Shown here: positions 41,067-49,749 of the stretch, one piece after another | Layout of the letters: each line of letters opens with the position of its first letter | Numbering within the stretch: position 1 is the first letter of the stretch | From: Pseudomonas anguilliseptica | GTDB taxonomy: Bacteria; Pseudomonadota; Gammaproteobacteria; Pseudomonadales; Pseudomonadaceae | Reading direction: 5' to 3' | Assembly (NCBI RefSeq): GCF_021375795.1 | Contig: NZ_JAEIOI010000001.1 | Location: forward strand, 1,488,001 to 1,552,000 | DNA: 64,000 nucleotides | Program-made: the position numbers and the translations under genes | The notes under the pieces: generated by a model | Told to the model about the DNA's origin: nothing | Databases searched by the model: none | Seen by the model: only the letters and a program-made list of their open reading frames with translations

Positions 41067-41705
41067 ATGCATAAAGAACCCCGCAAGGTCCGTGAGTTTC
41101 GCCGCCGCGAACAGGAAATTCTCGACACAGCACTGAAACTCTTCCTCGACCAGGGCGAAGACAGCGTGACTGTGGAGATGATTGCCGACACGGTTGGTAT
41201 CGGTAAAGGCACCATCTACAAGCATTTCAAATCCAAGGCGGAGATCTACCTGCGCCTGATGCTTGACTACGAGCGCGACCTCAACGAGTTACTGCACTCG
41301 GCGGATGTCGATCGCGACAAGGAAGCCCTGTCGCGCGCCTACTTCGAGTTCCGCATGCGCGACCCGCAGCGCTATCGCCTGTTCGACCGCCTCGAAGAGA
41401 AAGTGGTCAAGGGCAACCAGGTGCCGGAGATGGTCGAGCAGTTGCACAAGATTCGTGCCTCCAACTTCGAGCGCCTGACCCAGCTGATCAAAGGTCGTAT
41501 CGCTGAAGGCAAGTTGGAAGACGTGCCCCCGTATTTCCATTACTGCGCCGCTTGGGCGCTGGTGCACGGTGCCGTGGCGCTGTATCACTCGCCGTTCTGG
41601 AGCAACGTGCTGGAAGATCAGGAAGGCTTCTTCCAGTTCCTTATGGACATTGGTGTGCGCATGGGTAACAAGCGCAAGCGTGAGGGCGATACGCCGAGTA
41701 GCTGA
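41067..41705 (+). CDS. TetR family transcriptional regulator
   Basis: A 212-residue repressor-type protein. The N-terminal helix-turn-helix (about 18-62) reads EILDTALKLFLDQGEDSVTVEMIADTVGIGKGTIYKHF in order of its helices, and the remaining 150 residues form a ligand domain typical of the family. It could control the divergent aminotransferase gene or the moaA operon behind it. Ligand unknown. Confidence 0.88.
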   Translation: MHKEPRKVREFRRREQEILDTALKLFLDQGEDSVTVEMIADTVGIGKGTIYKHFKSKAEIYLRLMLDYERDLNELLHSADVDRDKEALSRAYFEFRMRDPQRYRLFDRLEEKVVKGNQVPEMVEQLHKIRASNFERLTQLIKGRIAEGKLEDVPPYFHYCAAWALVHGAVALYHSPFWSNVLEDQEGFFQFLMDIGVRMGNKRKREGDTPSS

Positions 41706-41784
41706 GGCATTCAGCGAGTGGATAACGACTCTGCTGGGCCGGCGCTGACCCTATACTCGATCTTCACTTTTGCTGGAGTCGCGC

Positions 41785-42753
41785 ATGATCGTTGATCGCC
41801 AGGGCCGGCGTTTTCGTAACCTGCGGGTTAGCCTGACCGCCGCCTGCAACTACGCCTGCACCTACTGCGTGCCGGACGGTAAACGACTGGTAGCTGCGCA
41901 GGACGAGTTATCCGCCGAGGCCATGCTGCGTGGCGTGGCCTACCTGATCGAAGCGGCTGGCATTGAGCGCTTGCGTATCACCGGTGGCGAGCCGCTGGTC
42001 AGCCCCAAGCTGGAGCACTTTCTGCGTGGCGTCAGCCAGCTTGGTTTGGCGGATATCAGCCTGACCAGCAACGGTCAGTTGCTGGCGCGCAAGCTGCCGT
42101 TGCTGCTGGAATGCGGCATCCGCCGCTTGAACATTTCCCTGGATACTCTCGACGCGGCGGCATTTCGCAGCATCGCCCGTGGTGGCGATCTGGCGACCGT
42201 GCTCGATGGTCTGCAGCAGGCTTGGGCGGCGGGGGTACAGATCAAGGTCAATATGGTGCCGCTGCGCGGGCAGAACCTCGATCAGGTGCTGCCGCTGCTC
42301 GACTACTGCCTGGTCAATGGCTTCGAGCTGCGTTTTATCGAACTGATGCGCATGGGCCATCTGGCCCGCGACGGCAACGGGTTTCAGCGCCAGTTTGTCG
42401 GCATGCCCGAGCTGCTGGAGCTGATCGGCAGCCGCTACGACTATGTTCAGGCTCACGCTGCGCTGGATGCTACGGCGCTGCGTTACGCCATCCCCGGCGT
42501 TGGCCATTTCGGTGTGATTGCCAATGAAAGCGTGCCGTTCTGCCGTACCTGTTCGCGCCTGCGCTTGTCTTCGACCGGTTGGCTGCATGGTTGTCTGTCA
42601 TCGAGCAATCGTCACTATGTCGGCGATCTGTTCGACAAACCACGGCACCAGGCGTTACCGGCGCTGCAGGGGCTGCTGGTGAAGGCGCTGGGTGACAAGC
42701 AGGATGTGGCGTTCTCCGGCGGTGCAACCGTGATGAAGATTATTGGCGGCTGA
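41785..42753 (+). CDS. moaA: GTP 3',8-cyclase (MoaA)
   Basis: Radical SAM enzyme of molybdenum cofactor synthesis. The 322-residue protein has the SAM cluster motif Cys21-x3-Cys25-x2-Cys28, TGGEPL, the second cluster Cys253, Cys256 and Cys270 with the GTP-contacting RLRLSSTG, and the diagnostic C-terminal Gly-Gly tail (MKIIGG). ATG 41785 is preferred over an upstream start at 41770. No other moa gene is near, and pseudomonads usually have more than one moaA copy, so this may be a secondary copy. Confidence 0.85.
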   Translation: MIVDRQGRRFRNLRVSLTAACNYACTYCVPDGKRLVAAQDELSAEAMLRGVAYLIEAAGIERLRITGGEPLVSPKLEHFLRGVSQLGLADISLTSNGQLLARKLPLLLECGIRRLNISLDTLDAAAFRSIARGGDLATVLDGLQQAWAAGVQIKVNMVPLRGQNLDQVLPLLDYCLVNGFELRFIELMRMGHLARDGNGFQRQFVGMPELLELIGSRYDYVQAHAALDATALRYAIPGVGHFGVIANESVPFCRTCSRLRLSSTGWLHGCLSSSNRHYVGDLFDKPRHQALPALQGLLVKALGDKQDVAFSGGATVMKIIGG

Positions 42754-42779
42754 GATCGCCCCTGTACCGAGTAAAGAGC

Positions 42780-43670
42780 ATGCAAAATTTCCCCATCAGC
42801 TATATCGAGCCGGTGTTCCGGCCGCCCAGCGAAGCCCATTCGCTGATTCTGCCGGTGACCAATGGTTGCTCCTGGAACAAGTGCACGTTCTGCGAAATGT
42901 ACACTCAGGAACAGAAGAAGTTTCGCGCACGTGATGAAGCGCAGGTGCTCGAAGAGATTCGTCTGACCGGCGAGCGGATGATCGTGCAGCGGGTGTTTCT
43001 CGCCGATGGTGACGCCCTGGTGCTGCCGACGCGGCGTCTGCTGACCATTCTGCAGGCGATTCGCGAGCACATGCCTGAGGTTGAGCGGGTATCGAGTTAT
43101 TGCCTGCCGCGTAATCTGCGTAAGAAGTCGGTGGATGAGCTCAAGGAGCTGGCCGATGCTGGCTTGCGCATGGCGTATGTCGGCTGTGAATCTGGTGATG
43201 ACGAGGTGCTGGAGCGGGTTAACAAGGGCGAGACCTATGAGTCCAGTCTGAGCGCACTGGACAAGCTTGGTCAGGCGGGTATCACCCGCTCGGTGATGAT
43301 CCTCAACGGCCTGGGTGGCACGGTGTTGAGCGAGCAGCATGCGGATAATTCGGCGCGCCTGATGAATGAGTCGCAGCCTGAATTTCTCTCAACCTTGGTG
43401 GTGAGTTTTCCTATGGGGGAGGCGCGGTTTCGTGAGGGTTTTGCCGACTTCCAACCGCTCAACCAGCAGCAGCTGTTTGTCGAGGTGGAGCGTTTGCTAA
43501 GTGGCCTTGAGCTGCGCGATACGGTGTTTCGCAGTGATCATGCCTCCAACTATCTGGTTCTCAAGGGCAACCTGGGCGCAGACAAGGCGCGCTTGTTGGC
43601 TCAGGTGCGACAGGCGATCGAGCAACCGCAACAGGCACGCCTACGCCAGGAATGGCAGCGCGGCCTTTGA
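42780..43670 (+). CDS. radical SAM protein with CX4CX2C cluster motif
   Basis: A 296-residue protein. The iron-sulfur motif is Cys30-x4-Cys35-x2-Cys38 (NGCSWNKCTFC), not the usual CX3CX2C. The following segments FLADGDALVLP, YVGCESGDDEVLERVNKGET and the radical SAM barrel strands resemble COG1032-type or Elp3-like proteins that start with 'GC-x-x-N-x-CTFC'. Substrate is unknown. It lies 27 bp after moaA and 74 bp before a DUF4823 gene, so it probably belongs to a moaA transcript. Confidence 0.82.
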   Translation: MQNFPISYIEPVFRPPSEAHSLILPVTNGCSWNKCTFCEMYTQEQKKFRARDEAQVLEEIRLTGERMIVQRVFLADGDALVLPTRRLLTILQAIREHMPEVERVSSYCLPRNLRKKSVDELKELADAGLRMAYVGCESGDDEVLERVNKGETYESSLSALDKLGQAGITRSVMILNGLGGTVLSEQHADNSARLMNESQPEFLSTLVVSFPMGEARFREGFADFQPLNQQQLFVEVERLLSGLELRDTVFRSDHASNYLVLKGNLGADKARLLAQVRQAIEQPQQARLRQEWQRGL

Positions 43671-43743
43671 TGGGCAGCGGGTGGCGTGAAATCTGCATCA
43701 AGGCGCTATCCGCCGGTTTTCTGTCACCGGCAGCGGGAGAGGC

Positions 43744-44349
43744 ATGATGCGTAGTCTGTTGTTGATAATGAGTGTGTTGCTGCTGAGCGGCTGCATGAAG
43801 GCCAGTGATCTGGCGGATGAGGCGATTTATCAATTGCGCGATGTCGGCGTGCTTGACCATAGCCAGACGCGCCGCGCCAGCCCGTGGCGCTTGCAGGCCG
43901 ATTCCTTCATCTATATCGCCCAGGGGCATTTCGTGCCGCCGGGTGGTGCCTATCCACGGCCCAATGTGGTGGCTGAGGAAGCCTACAAGGGCTTTATCGA
44001 GTATTTCCCCATGGTGCGCCGCGCCAAGGCGCCGCTAGGCCTGGAAGAGTCGTTGACGCAGGCGCGTGAGGCGGGTGCGCATTACCTGCTGTTCAGCCGC
44101 TTCGCCTATGCCGATGACCGTATTGGCACGGTGGAGGAGTGGGAAGATCAGGAAGCCCTGGATCGGCTGGGGACTGATCGTGGGGTTATTCAGTTGATGC
44201 TGATCGAAACCAATACCCGCTATTTGGTCGATACGGCGCGCATTCGTAGTCGCGGAGGCTTCCTGACGCTTTATGATGCCAAGCCGGAGGATCTGATCGG
44301 TCCGGCGCTGCAGGATTACGCGCGGCGTTTGTTGGGCTTGGGGCATTGA
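43744..44349 (+). CDS. DUF4823 lipoprotein
   Basis: A 201-residue lipoprotein with lipobox LLSGC (lipidated Cys17). The mature part contains FIYIAQGHFVPPGGAYPRPNV and a segment with DDRIGTVEEWED; these fit the DUF4823 family. The function is unknown. The residue after the cysteine is Met, so outer-membrane sorting by the Lol system encoded at 11.6 kb is expected. The next gene begins right after the stop. Confidence 0.82.
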   Translation: MMRSLLLIMSVLLLSGCMKASDLADEAIYQLRDVGVLDHSQTRRASPWRLQADSFIYIAQGHFVPPGGAYPRPNVVAEEAYKGFIEYFPMVRRAKAPLGLEESLTQAREAGAHYLLFSRFAYADDRIGTVEEWEDQEALDRLGTDRGVIQLMLIETNTRYLVDTARIRSRGGFLTLYDAKPEDLIGPALQDYARRLLGLGH

Positions 44350-44352
44350 GTG

Positions 44353-44922
44353 ATGACTGATACAGGTAAGGCCGGCGACCTGCTGGCGCAGATACCCAAA
44401 GGCGAAGGCAAGGGTTTGCCACCGGTGCACCTGTGGGACCCGGAGTTCTGTGGCGATATCGATATGCGCATCGCCCGCGATGGCACTTGGTACTACATGG
44501 GGACGCCGATTGGCCGCAAACCCATGGTCAAATTGTTTTCCACCATCATTCGGCGTGACGACGACAAGTACGTGCTGGTAACGCCGGTAGAGATGGTCGG
44601 CATTCAGGTGGATGACGCGCCCTTTGTCGCGGTCAGTCTACAGGTGGAGGGCGAGGGTGAGGCGCAGGTGCTGCGTTTTATCACCAATGTCGAGGATGAG
44701 GTGGTCGCCGGCAGCGAACATCCGCTACGGGTCGAGCTCGACGCTCTAACTGAAGAGCCGGCGCCATATGTGCATGTGCGCAGCAATCTTGAGGCGCTGA
44801 TTCACCGCAATGTGTTCTATCAGTTGGTTGAGCTGGCGGTGACGCGCGAAGTTGATGGCCAAATATGGCTTGGGGTGTGGAGTGGCGGTGAGTTTTTCCC
44901 GATCGGGCCGCAGCCGGACTGA
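44353..44922 (+). CDS. DUF1285 protein
   Basis: A 189-residue protein with the DUF1285 pattern: [35 protein letters not shown] at residues 21-55 and a duplicated beta-rich domain. The structure of the family resembles a pair of small domains; the function is unknown. ATG 44353 or the adjacent GTG 44350 may be the start. A terminator follows. Confidence 0.85.
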   Translation: MTDTGKAGDLLAQIPKGEGKGLPPVHLWDPEFCGDIDMRIARDGTWYYMGTPIGRKPMVKLFSTIIRRDDDKYVLVTPVEMVGIQVDDAPFVAVSLQVEGEGEAQVLRFITNVEDEVVAGSEHPLRVELDALTEEPAPYVHVRSNLEALIHRNVFYQLVELAVTREVDGQIWLGVWSGGEFFPIGPQPD

Positions 44923-44957
44923 TCGGTTCGGCCGCTAGTCGTTGAATTCAACGCAAT

Positions 44958-44983
44958 AAAAAGGCTCCCGAGGGAGCCTTTTT
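44958..44983. terminator. bidirectional terminator between DUF1285 and ETF-QO genes
   Basis: AAAAAGGCTCCC (44958-44969) and its complement GGGAGCCTTTTTT (44972-44984) with a tiny loop; A and T runs on both sides fit two convergent genes. Confidence 0.9.
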
Positions 44984-44989
44984 TGCGTC

Positions 44990-46654
44990 TTACATATTGG
45001 GGTAGTTAGGCCCGCCGGTGCCTTCAGGTGCCACCCAGTTGATGTTCTGGGCAGGGTCCTTGATGTCACAGGTTTTGCAGTGCACGCAGTTCTGAGCGTT
45101 GATCTGGAACTTCTGCTCGCCGTCTTCCTTGGTCACCACCTCGTAAACGCCGGCTGGGCAGTAGCGCTGCGCCGGTTCGTCGTACATGGGCAGGTTCTTG
45201 CTCAGCGGAATGCTCGGGTCGGTGAGCTTCAGGTGGCAGGGTTGTTCCTCTTCATGGTTGGTGTTGGAGAGGAATACCGAGCTGAGCTTGTCGAAACTGA
45301 GCTTGCCGTCCGGTTTCGGGTAGCTGATCTTCTGCGCCTCTGCTGCCGGCTTCAGGCAGGCGTAGTCTGGCTTGGTGTCGTGCAGGGTGAAGGGGATCTT
45401 GCCGCCGAAGATGTTCTGATCCAGCCAATTGAAGCCGCCGCCAACCAGTGGGCCGAACTTGTGCAGCGCTGGGCCGAAGTTACGGCTGCGGAACAGCTCG
45501 TCGTACAGCCAGCTGGCCTTGAATGCGTCAACGTAACCAGTCAGCTGGTCACCGCCTTCTCTGCCTGCAAACAGCGCGTCAGCCACAGCGTCAGCAGCGA
45601 GCATGCCGGATTTCATGGCGGTATGGCTGCCCTTGATCTTGGCGAAGTTCAGGGTGCCGAGGTCGCAGCCGATCAGTGCGCCGCCGTTGAAGACCATCTT
45701 CGGCAGCGAGTTGAGGCCGCCTTTGCAGATGGCGCGAGCACCATAAGCGACGCGTTTGCCGCCTTCCAGGTACTGGGCGATCACCGGGTGATGTTTGTAG
45801 CGCTGGAACTCATCGAATGGCGACAGGTGCGGGTTGCTGTACGACAGGTCAACGATCAGGCCAACGACTACCTGGTTGTTTTCCAGGTGATAGAGGAACG
45901 ACCCGCCAGTGTTTTCATTTTTGACCACGTCCAGCGGCCAGCCAGCGGTGTGCACCACCACGCCTTGTTCGTGCTTGGCTGGGTCGATATCCCAGATTTC
46001 CTTGATGCCGATACCGTAATGCTGTGCGTCGGCTTCGGAGTCAAGGTTGAATTTCTTGATCAGCTGCTTGCCGATATGGCCACGGCAGCCTTCGGCGAAC
46101 AGGGTGTACTTGGCGCGCAGTTCCATGCCTGGGGTGTAGTAACCCTCTTTCGGATGGCCTTCACGGTCAACGCCCAGATCACCGGTGAGAATGCCGTAGA
46201 CCGCACCTTCTTCATTGATCAGCGCTTCCTGAGCAGCGAAGCCTGGGTAGATTTCTACGCCGAGGTTTTCCGCCTGCTGTGCCAGCCAGCGGCACAGGTT
46301 GCCCAGGGAAATGATGTAGTTGCCATGGTTGTGCATGGTCTTGGGCACGAAGAGGTCCGGAACCTTGCTGGCCTTCTCGGCATTGGTCAGGACATAGATG
46401 TCATCGCGCTTGACCGGCGTGTTCAGCGGGGCGCCGAGCTCTTTCCAGTCAGGGAACAGTTCATTCAGGGCGCGGGGCTCGAACACGGCGCCAGAAAGAA
46501 TGTGCGCGCCGACTTCGGAGCCTTTTTCGACCACGCAGACGCTGATCTCTTTACCCGCTTCGGCGGCTTTCTGCTTCAGACGGCAGGCGGCGGACAGGCC
46601 GGAAGGCCCAGCGCCAACGATGACGACGTCGAATTCCATAAATTCGCGTTCCAC
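44990..46654 (-). CDS. electron-transfer flavoprotein:ubiquinone oxidoreductase
   Basis: Membrane-associated enzyme that passes electrons from ETF to ubiquinone. The 554-residue protein has the FAD motif VVIVGAGPSGLSAA near the start, and the C-terminal ferredoxin-like [4Fe-4S] ligands in CPAGVYEV and NCVHCKTCDIKDP. GTG at 46654 with AGGAG seven bases upstream is the chosen start; the ATG five codons later is the alternative. It is divergent from etfBA and shares its control region. Confidence 0.95.
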   Translation of the reverse strand: MEREFMEFDVVIVGAGPSGLSAACRLKQKAAEAGKEISVCVVEKGSEVGAHILSGAVFEPRALNELFPDWKELGAPLNTPVKRDDIYVLTNAEKASKVPDLFVPKTMHNHGNYIISLGNLCRWLAQQAENLGVEIYPGFAAQEALINEEGAVYGILTGDLGVDREGHPKEGYYTPGMELRAKYTLFAEGCRGHIGKQLIKKFNLDSEADAQHYGIGIKEIWDIDPAKHEQGVVVHTAGWPLDVVKNENTGGSFLYHLENNQVVVGLIVDLSYSNPHLSPFDEFQRYKHHPVIAQYLEGGKRVAYGARAICKGGLNSLPKMVFNGGALIGCDLGTLNFAKIKGSHTAMKSGMLAADAVADALFAGREGGDQLTGYVDAFKASWLYDELFRSRNFGPALHKFGPLVGGGFNWLDQNIFGGKIPFTLHDTKPDYACLKPAAEAQKISYPKPDGKLSFDKLSSVFLSNTNHEEEQPCHLKLTDPSIPLSKNLPMYDEPAQRYCPAGVYEVVTKEDGEQKFQINAQNCVHCKTCDIKDPAQNINWVAPEGTGGPNYPNM

Positions 46655-46725
46655 AGGCTATCTCCTACTCAAGGCTCTCTAATTTTATTTGGCGATCAAG
46701 CTCGTTCCATGAGCGATGCTGGCGC

Positions 46726-46754
46726 ATTATATCCAGACCCTTCGAACGGGCCAA
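46726..46754 (-). promoter_or_regulatory. promoter of the ETF-QO gene
   Basis: On the minus strand TTGGCC (46754-46749) and a perfect TATAAT (46731-46726) are 17 bp apart. The leader would be about 65 nt. The PsrA-type box lies 2 bp upstream of the -35. Confidence 0.65.
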
Positions 46755-46756
46755 TA

Positions 46757-46770
46757 CAAACGTTTGTTTG
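46757..46770. promoter_or_regulatory. PsrA-type operator between etfBA and ETF-QO
   Basis: CAAAC (46757-46761), four bases and GTTTG (46766-46770) match the reported PsrA site G/C-AAAC-N2-4-GTTTG/C. The same DNA also has a 12-bp perfect palindrome ACAAACGTTTGT (46756-46767). It overlaps the candidate -35 of etfBA and touches the ETF-QO -35, a good place for repression of both. PsrA is the long-chain fatty-acid-responsive TetR regulator of beta-oxidation genes in Pseudomonas. Confidence 0.65.
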
Positions 46771-46794
46771 AATTTTCTGTAGGGCTGTTAGAAT
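46768..46794 (+). promoter_or_regulatory. candidate etfBA promoter
   Basis: TTGAAT (46768-46773) and TAGAAT (46789-46794) with a 15-bp spacer. Predicted leader about 170 nt. The -35 overlaps the operator half-site. Confidence 0.42.
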
Positions 46795-46974
46795 CTTACT
46801 ACATCGCTGACGATTGGCCGGTTCGTTGTATTGACCAGTCTAGGTCGTGCGGTCAAGATACGGGCGGTTTTGTGTCTGCCGTTATTGGTCGACTCCCGGT
46901 TCCGGCCGGTCTGCAGTTCCCGCCATGTTCGCTTCTGGCGACATTCTTATTCACCGGAGAGTAACGAGGAATCC

Positions 46975-47724
46975 ATGAAGGTTCTTGTAGCTGTCAAACG
47001 AGTGGTCGACTACAACGTCAAGGTTCGCGTCAAAGCGGACAACAGCGGCGTTGATCTTGCCAACGTCAAGATGTCGATGAACCCTTTCTGCGAAATCGCC
47101 GTGGAAGAAGCTGTACGCCTGAAAGAGAAAGGCGTGGCGAGCGAGATCGTTGTCGTAACCATCGGCCCGGCCACTGCTCAAGAGCAGCTGCGTACCGCGC
47201 TGGCCCTGGGTGCTGACCGTGCCATTCTGGTTGAGTCGGCCGACGAGCTGAACTCGCTGGCTGTGGCCAAACTGCTCAAGGCAGTGGTCGACAAAGAGCA
47301 GCCTCAGCTGGTGATCATGGGCAAACAAGCCATCGACAGCGACAACAACCAGACTGGCCAGATGCTGGGCGCGCTGACTGGTTTCGGCCAGGGCACCTTC
47401 GCTTCCAAAGTCGAAGTAGCTGGCGACAAGGTCAACGTAACCCGTGAAATCGACGGCGGCCTGCAGACTGTTGCACTGAACCTGCCGGCTATCGTGACCA
47501 CCGACCTGCGTCTGAACGAGCCGCGCTACGCGTCGCTGCCGAACATCATGAAAGCCAAGAAGAAGCCGCTGGAAACCGTTACCCCGGCTGATCTGGGCGT
47601 TTCCACCGCTTCCACCGTCAAGACCCTGAAAGTCGAAGCGCCTGCTACCCGCAGCGCTGGTATCAAGGTCAAGTCCGTGGCTGAACTGGTCGAGAAACTG
47701 AAGAACGAGGCGAAGGTAATCTAA
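46975..47724 (+). CDS. etfB: electron transfer flavoprotein beta subunit
   Basis: AMP-binding subunit of ETF, which collects electrons from acyl-CoA and other dehydrogenases. The 249-residue protein starts [16 protein letters not shown] and contains GADRAILVE and [15 protein letters not shown] with the AMP-binding residues. ATG 46975 follows GAGGA; the longer frame to 46831 is non-conserved. etfA follows with no gap. Confidence 0.97.
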   Translation: MKVLVAVKRVVDYNVKVRVKADNSGVDLANVKMSMNPFCEIAVEEAVRLKEKGVASEIVVVTIGPATAQEQLRTALALGADRAILVESADELNSLAVAKLLKAVVDKEQPQLVIMGKQAIDSDNNQTGQMLGALTGFGQGTFASKVEVAGDKVNVTREIDGGLQTVALNLPAIVTTDLRLNEPRYASLPNIMKAKKKPLETVTPADLGVSTASTVKTLKVEAPATRSAGIKVKSVAELVEKLKNEAKVI

Positions 47725-48654
47725 ATGACTATCCTGGTTATCGCTGAACACACCAATGCTGCTCTGGCTGCAGCCACTCTGAACACTGTTGCTGCTGCTG
47801 CGAAAATCGGTGGTGACATCCACGTTCTGGTTGCCGGTGCCAACGCCGGTGCCGCTGCCGAAGCCGCTGCCAAAATCGCTGGCGTAGCCAAGGTGCTGGT
47901 TGCTGACAACGCCGCTTTCGCTCACCAGCTGCCGGAAAACGTTGCGCCGCTGGTTGCCGAACTGGGCAAAGGCTACAGCCACATCCTGGCTGCTGCCACC
48001 AGCAACGGTAAGAACATCCTGCCGCGCGTTGCTGCTGCGCTGGACGTTGATCAGATCTCGGAAATCATCGCCGTTGAAAGCGCTGATACCTTCAAGCGTC
48101 CGATCTACGCCGGTAACGCCATTGCTACCGTACAGTCCTCCGCTGCCGTTAAAGTCATCACCGTGCGTAGCACTGGTTTTGATCCGGTTGCTGCCGAAGG
48201 TGGTTCTGCTGCCGTTGAAGCAGTTAGCGGTGCCGCTGACGCTGGCAAGTCGTCTTTCGTTGGCGAAGAGCTGGCCAAGTCCGACCGTCCTGAACTGACC
48301 GCTGCCAAGATCGTCGTTTCCGGCGGCCGCGGCATGCAGAACGGCGACAACTTCAAGCACCTGTACGCCCTGGCCGACAAGCTGGGCGCTGCTGTAGGTG
48401 CTTCGCGCGCTGCAGTTGACGCAGGTTTCGTACCGAACGACATGCAGGTCGGTCAGACCGGCAAGATCGTTGCGCCGCAGCTGTACATCGCCGTCGGTAT
48501 CTCCGGCGCGATCCAGCACTTGGCCGGCATGAAAGACTCCAAAGTGATCGTTGCGATCAACAAGGACGAAGAAGCGCCGATCTTCCAGGTGGCTGATTAC
48601 GGCCTGGTCGCTGACCTGTTCGAAGCTGTACCTGAGCTTGAGAAACTGGTGTAA
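47725..48654 (+). CDS. etfA: electron transfer flavoprotein alpha subunit
   Basis: FAD-binding subunit of ETF, 309 residues. The N-terminal domain is alanine-rich; the C-terminal FAD domain has [23 protein letters not shown], and [12 protein letters not shown], the conserved FAD contacts. It directly follows etfB. Codons are strongly biased to those of highly expressed genes, as for etfB. A terminator follows. Confidence 0.97.
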   Translation: MTILVIAEHTNAALAAATLNTVAAAAKIGGDIHVLVAGANAGAAAEAAAKIAGVAKVLVADNAAFAHQLPENVAPLVAELGKGYSHILAAATSNGKNILPRVAAALDVDQISEIIAVESADTFKRPIYAGNAIATVQSSAAVKVITVRSTGFDPVAAEGGSAAVEAVSGAADAGKSSFVGEELAKSDRPELTAAKIVVSGGRGMQNGDNFKHLYALADKLGAAVGASRAAVDAGFVPNDMQVGQTGKIVAPQLYIAVGISGAIQHLAGMKDSKVIVAINKDEEAPIFQVADYGLVADLFEAVPELEKLV

Positions 48655-48673
48655 GCCAGTTTTCACCGCGCAG

Positions 48674-48703
48674 AAAAAACCCGCTCACAGAGCGGGTTTT
48701 TTT
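48674..48703. terminator. bidirectional terminator between etfA and the phospholipase gene
   Basis: CCCGCTC (48680-48686), loop ACA, GAGCGGG (48690-48696), with an A run before and a T7 run after. It serves two convergent genes. Confidence 0.9.
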
Positions 48704-49637
48704 ATGCTCCAGGTTTTTGGGCCCGGAGAAAGGCGCGGTAATGTTCGGCAGTTTGCTGGGGGCGCTCGATCATTGGCGCATGGCCGGTCTGCGGCATGAT
48801 GACCACGCTGGATTTGCGCAGCAGCGGCCGCATGACATCGACGCTGGAGACGTGCAGCGCGCGATCTTCAGCGCCCCAAAGGATCAGCGTAGGTGCCTGG
48901 ATCCTGGGCAACTCCGGTTCCAGTGGGATGTAGCGTTCAACCAGATGCTGAAACACCTGATCATGGTGCGCGCTGTTTGTGCTGGCTTGCTCGGCGAGAT
49001 AGCCCTTGAGCGACTCCGGCAGATAGGGCGGTTCTACAAAGATGAAGGCCAGCAGGCGCTGAAAATCTTCGACGTTTCTCACCACCAGCGGGTTGGCCTC
49101 GCCGCGTTGCAGGCGTTGCAGTAATTCGCTGGGTTGTGGGGCGGTGATGCCGGCATTGTCGAGCAGCGCGAGGGATAACACCTTGTCGGGGTAGCGTGCG
49201 GCATAGAGCGCGCTGATATGCCCGCCCATGGAGTTGCCGATCAGGTGCAGTGGCTTGATATCCAACGCGTCGATCACGCTGGCCAGGCGCTCTGTCTGGG
49301 TGCCGACATCATAGCTGCCCGCAGGTCTGCTGCTGGCGCCGAAACCCGGCAGGTCGAGGGCAATCACCCGGTAATCCTGGCTGAGGTAGCGGGCGAAACG
49401 CAGCCAGTTGTCTTTGTTGGCGGCAAAGCCGTGCACCATCAGAATGGTTTGTGCGCTGCTCGGGCCGCCTTCGTAGTAATGAATGTTAAGATCGCCCACG
49501 CTGATCTGCTTGAGGCTGAGCCCGGCACGTTGCCGTTCGATCAGTTGCAGGCTTGCCAGTTGTGCGGCAGGCGACAGGTAGAGCAGGGCTGCGCTACCGA
49601 TAAGCGCGAAGATCAGGCCTGCGATCAGTTTTTTCAT
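48702..49637 (-). CDS. plaF: membrane-anchored alpha/beta hydrolase, PlaF-like phospholipase A
   Basis: A 311-residue protein with one N-terminal membrane helix (about 4-27) that lacks a cleavage site, then an alpha/beta-hydrolase domain. The oxyanion motif HGF is at 69-71 and the nucleophile elbow GNSMGG gives Ser136; the C-terminal histidine is in QTGHAPM. In P. aeruginosa the gene next to etfA encodes PlaF, an inner-membrane phospholipase A that remodels glycerophospholipids, of nearly the same length. The assignment rests on this synteny and motif positions. Confidence 0.78.
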   Translation of the reverse strand: MKKLIAGLIFALIGSAALLYLSPAAQLASLQLIERQRAGLSLKQISVGDLNIHYYEGGPSSAQTILMVHGFAANKDNWLRFARYLSQDYRVIALDLPGFGASSRPAGSYDVGTQTERLASVIDALDIKPLHLIGNSMGGHISALYAARYPDKVLSLALLDNAGITAPQPSELLQRLQRGEANPLVVRNVEDFQRLLAFIFVEPPYLPESLKGYLAEQASTNSAHHDQVFQHLVERYIPLEPELPRIQAPTLILWGAEDRALHVSSVDVMRPLLRKSSVVIMPQTGHAPMIERPQQTAEHYRAFLRAQKPGA

Positions 49638-49656
49638 GATGGGTCTTTATCGCGAA

Positions 49657-49676
49657 TTAATATGAATGCGTATTAA
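49657..49676. promoter_or_regulatory. AT-rich palindrome upstream of plaF
   Basis: TTAATA (49657-49662) and TATTAA (49671-49676) are separated by 8 bp, 20 bp before the plaF start. It may be a regulator site or simply promoter DNA. The regulator is unknown. Confidence 0.3.
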
Positions 49677-49749
49677 GCTAGCATGAAGACGATGTGTTCC
49701 GATCTGCTCTGCGCAGACGCCCATCCAAGGTTAAATCGAGAAGTCGCCA

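Noticed and set aside
45080..46771. 563-codon ORF opposite the ETF-QO gene
   Set aside because: The minus-strand frame encodes a full ETF-QO with all motifs; the opposite frame is a codon-bias shadow.
46951..48666. 571-codon ORF opposite etfBA
   Set aside because: The plus-strand genes are unmistakable; the antisense frame is Gly/Ser/Asn-rich without motifs.
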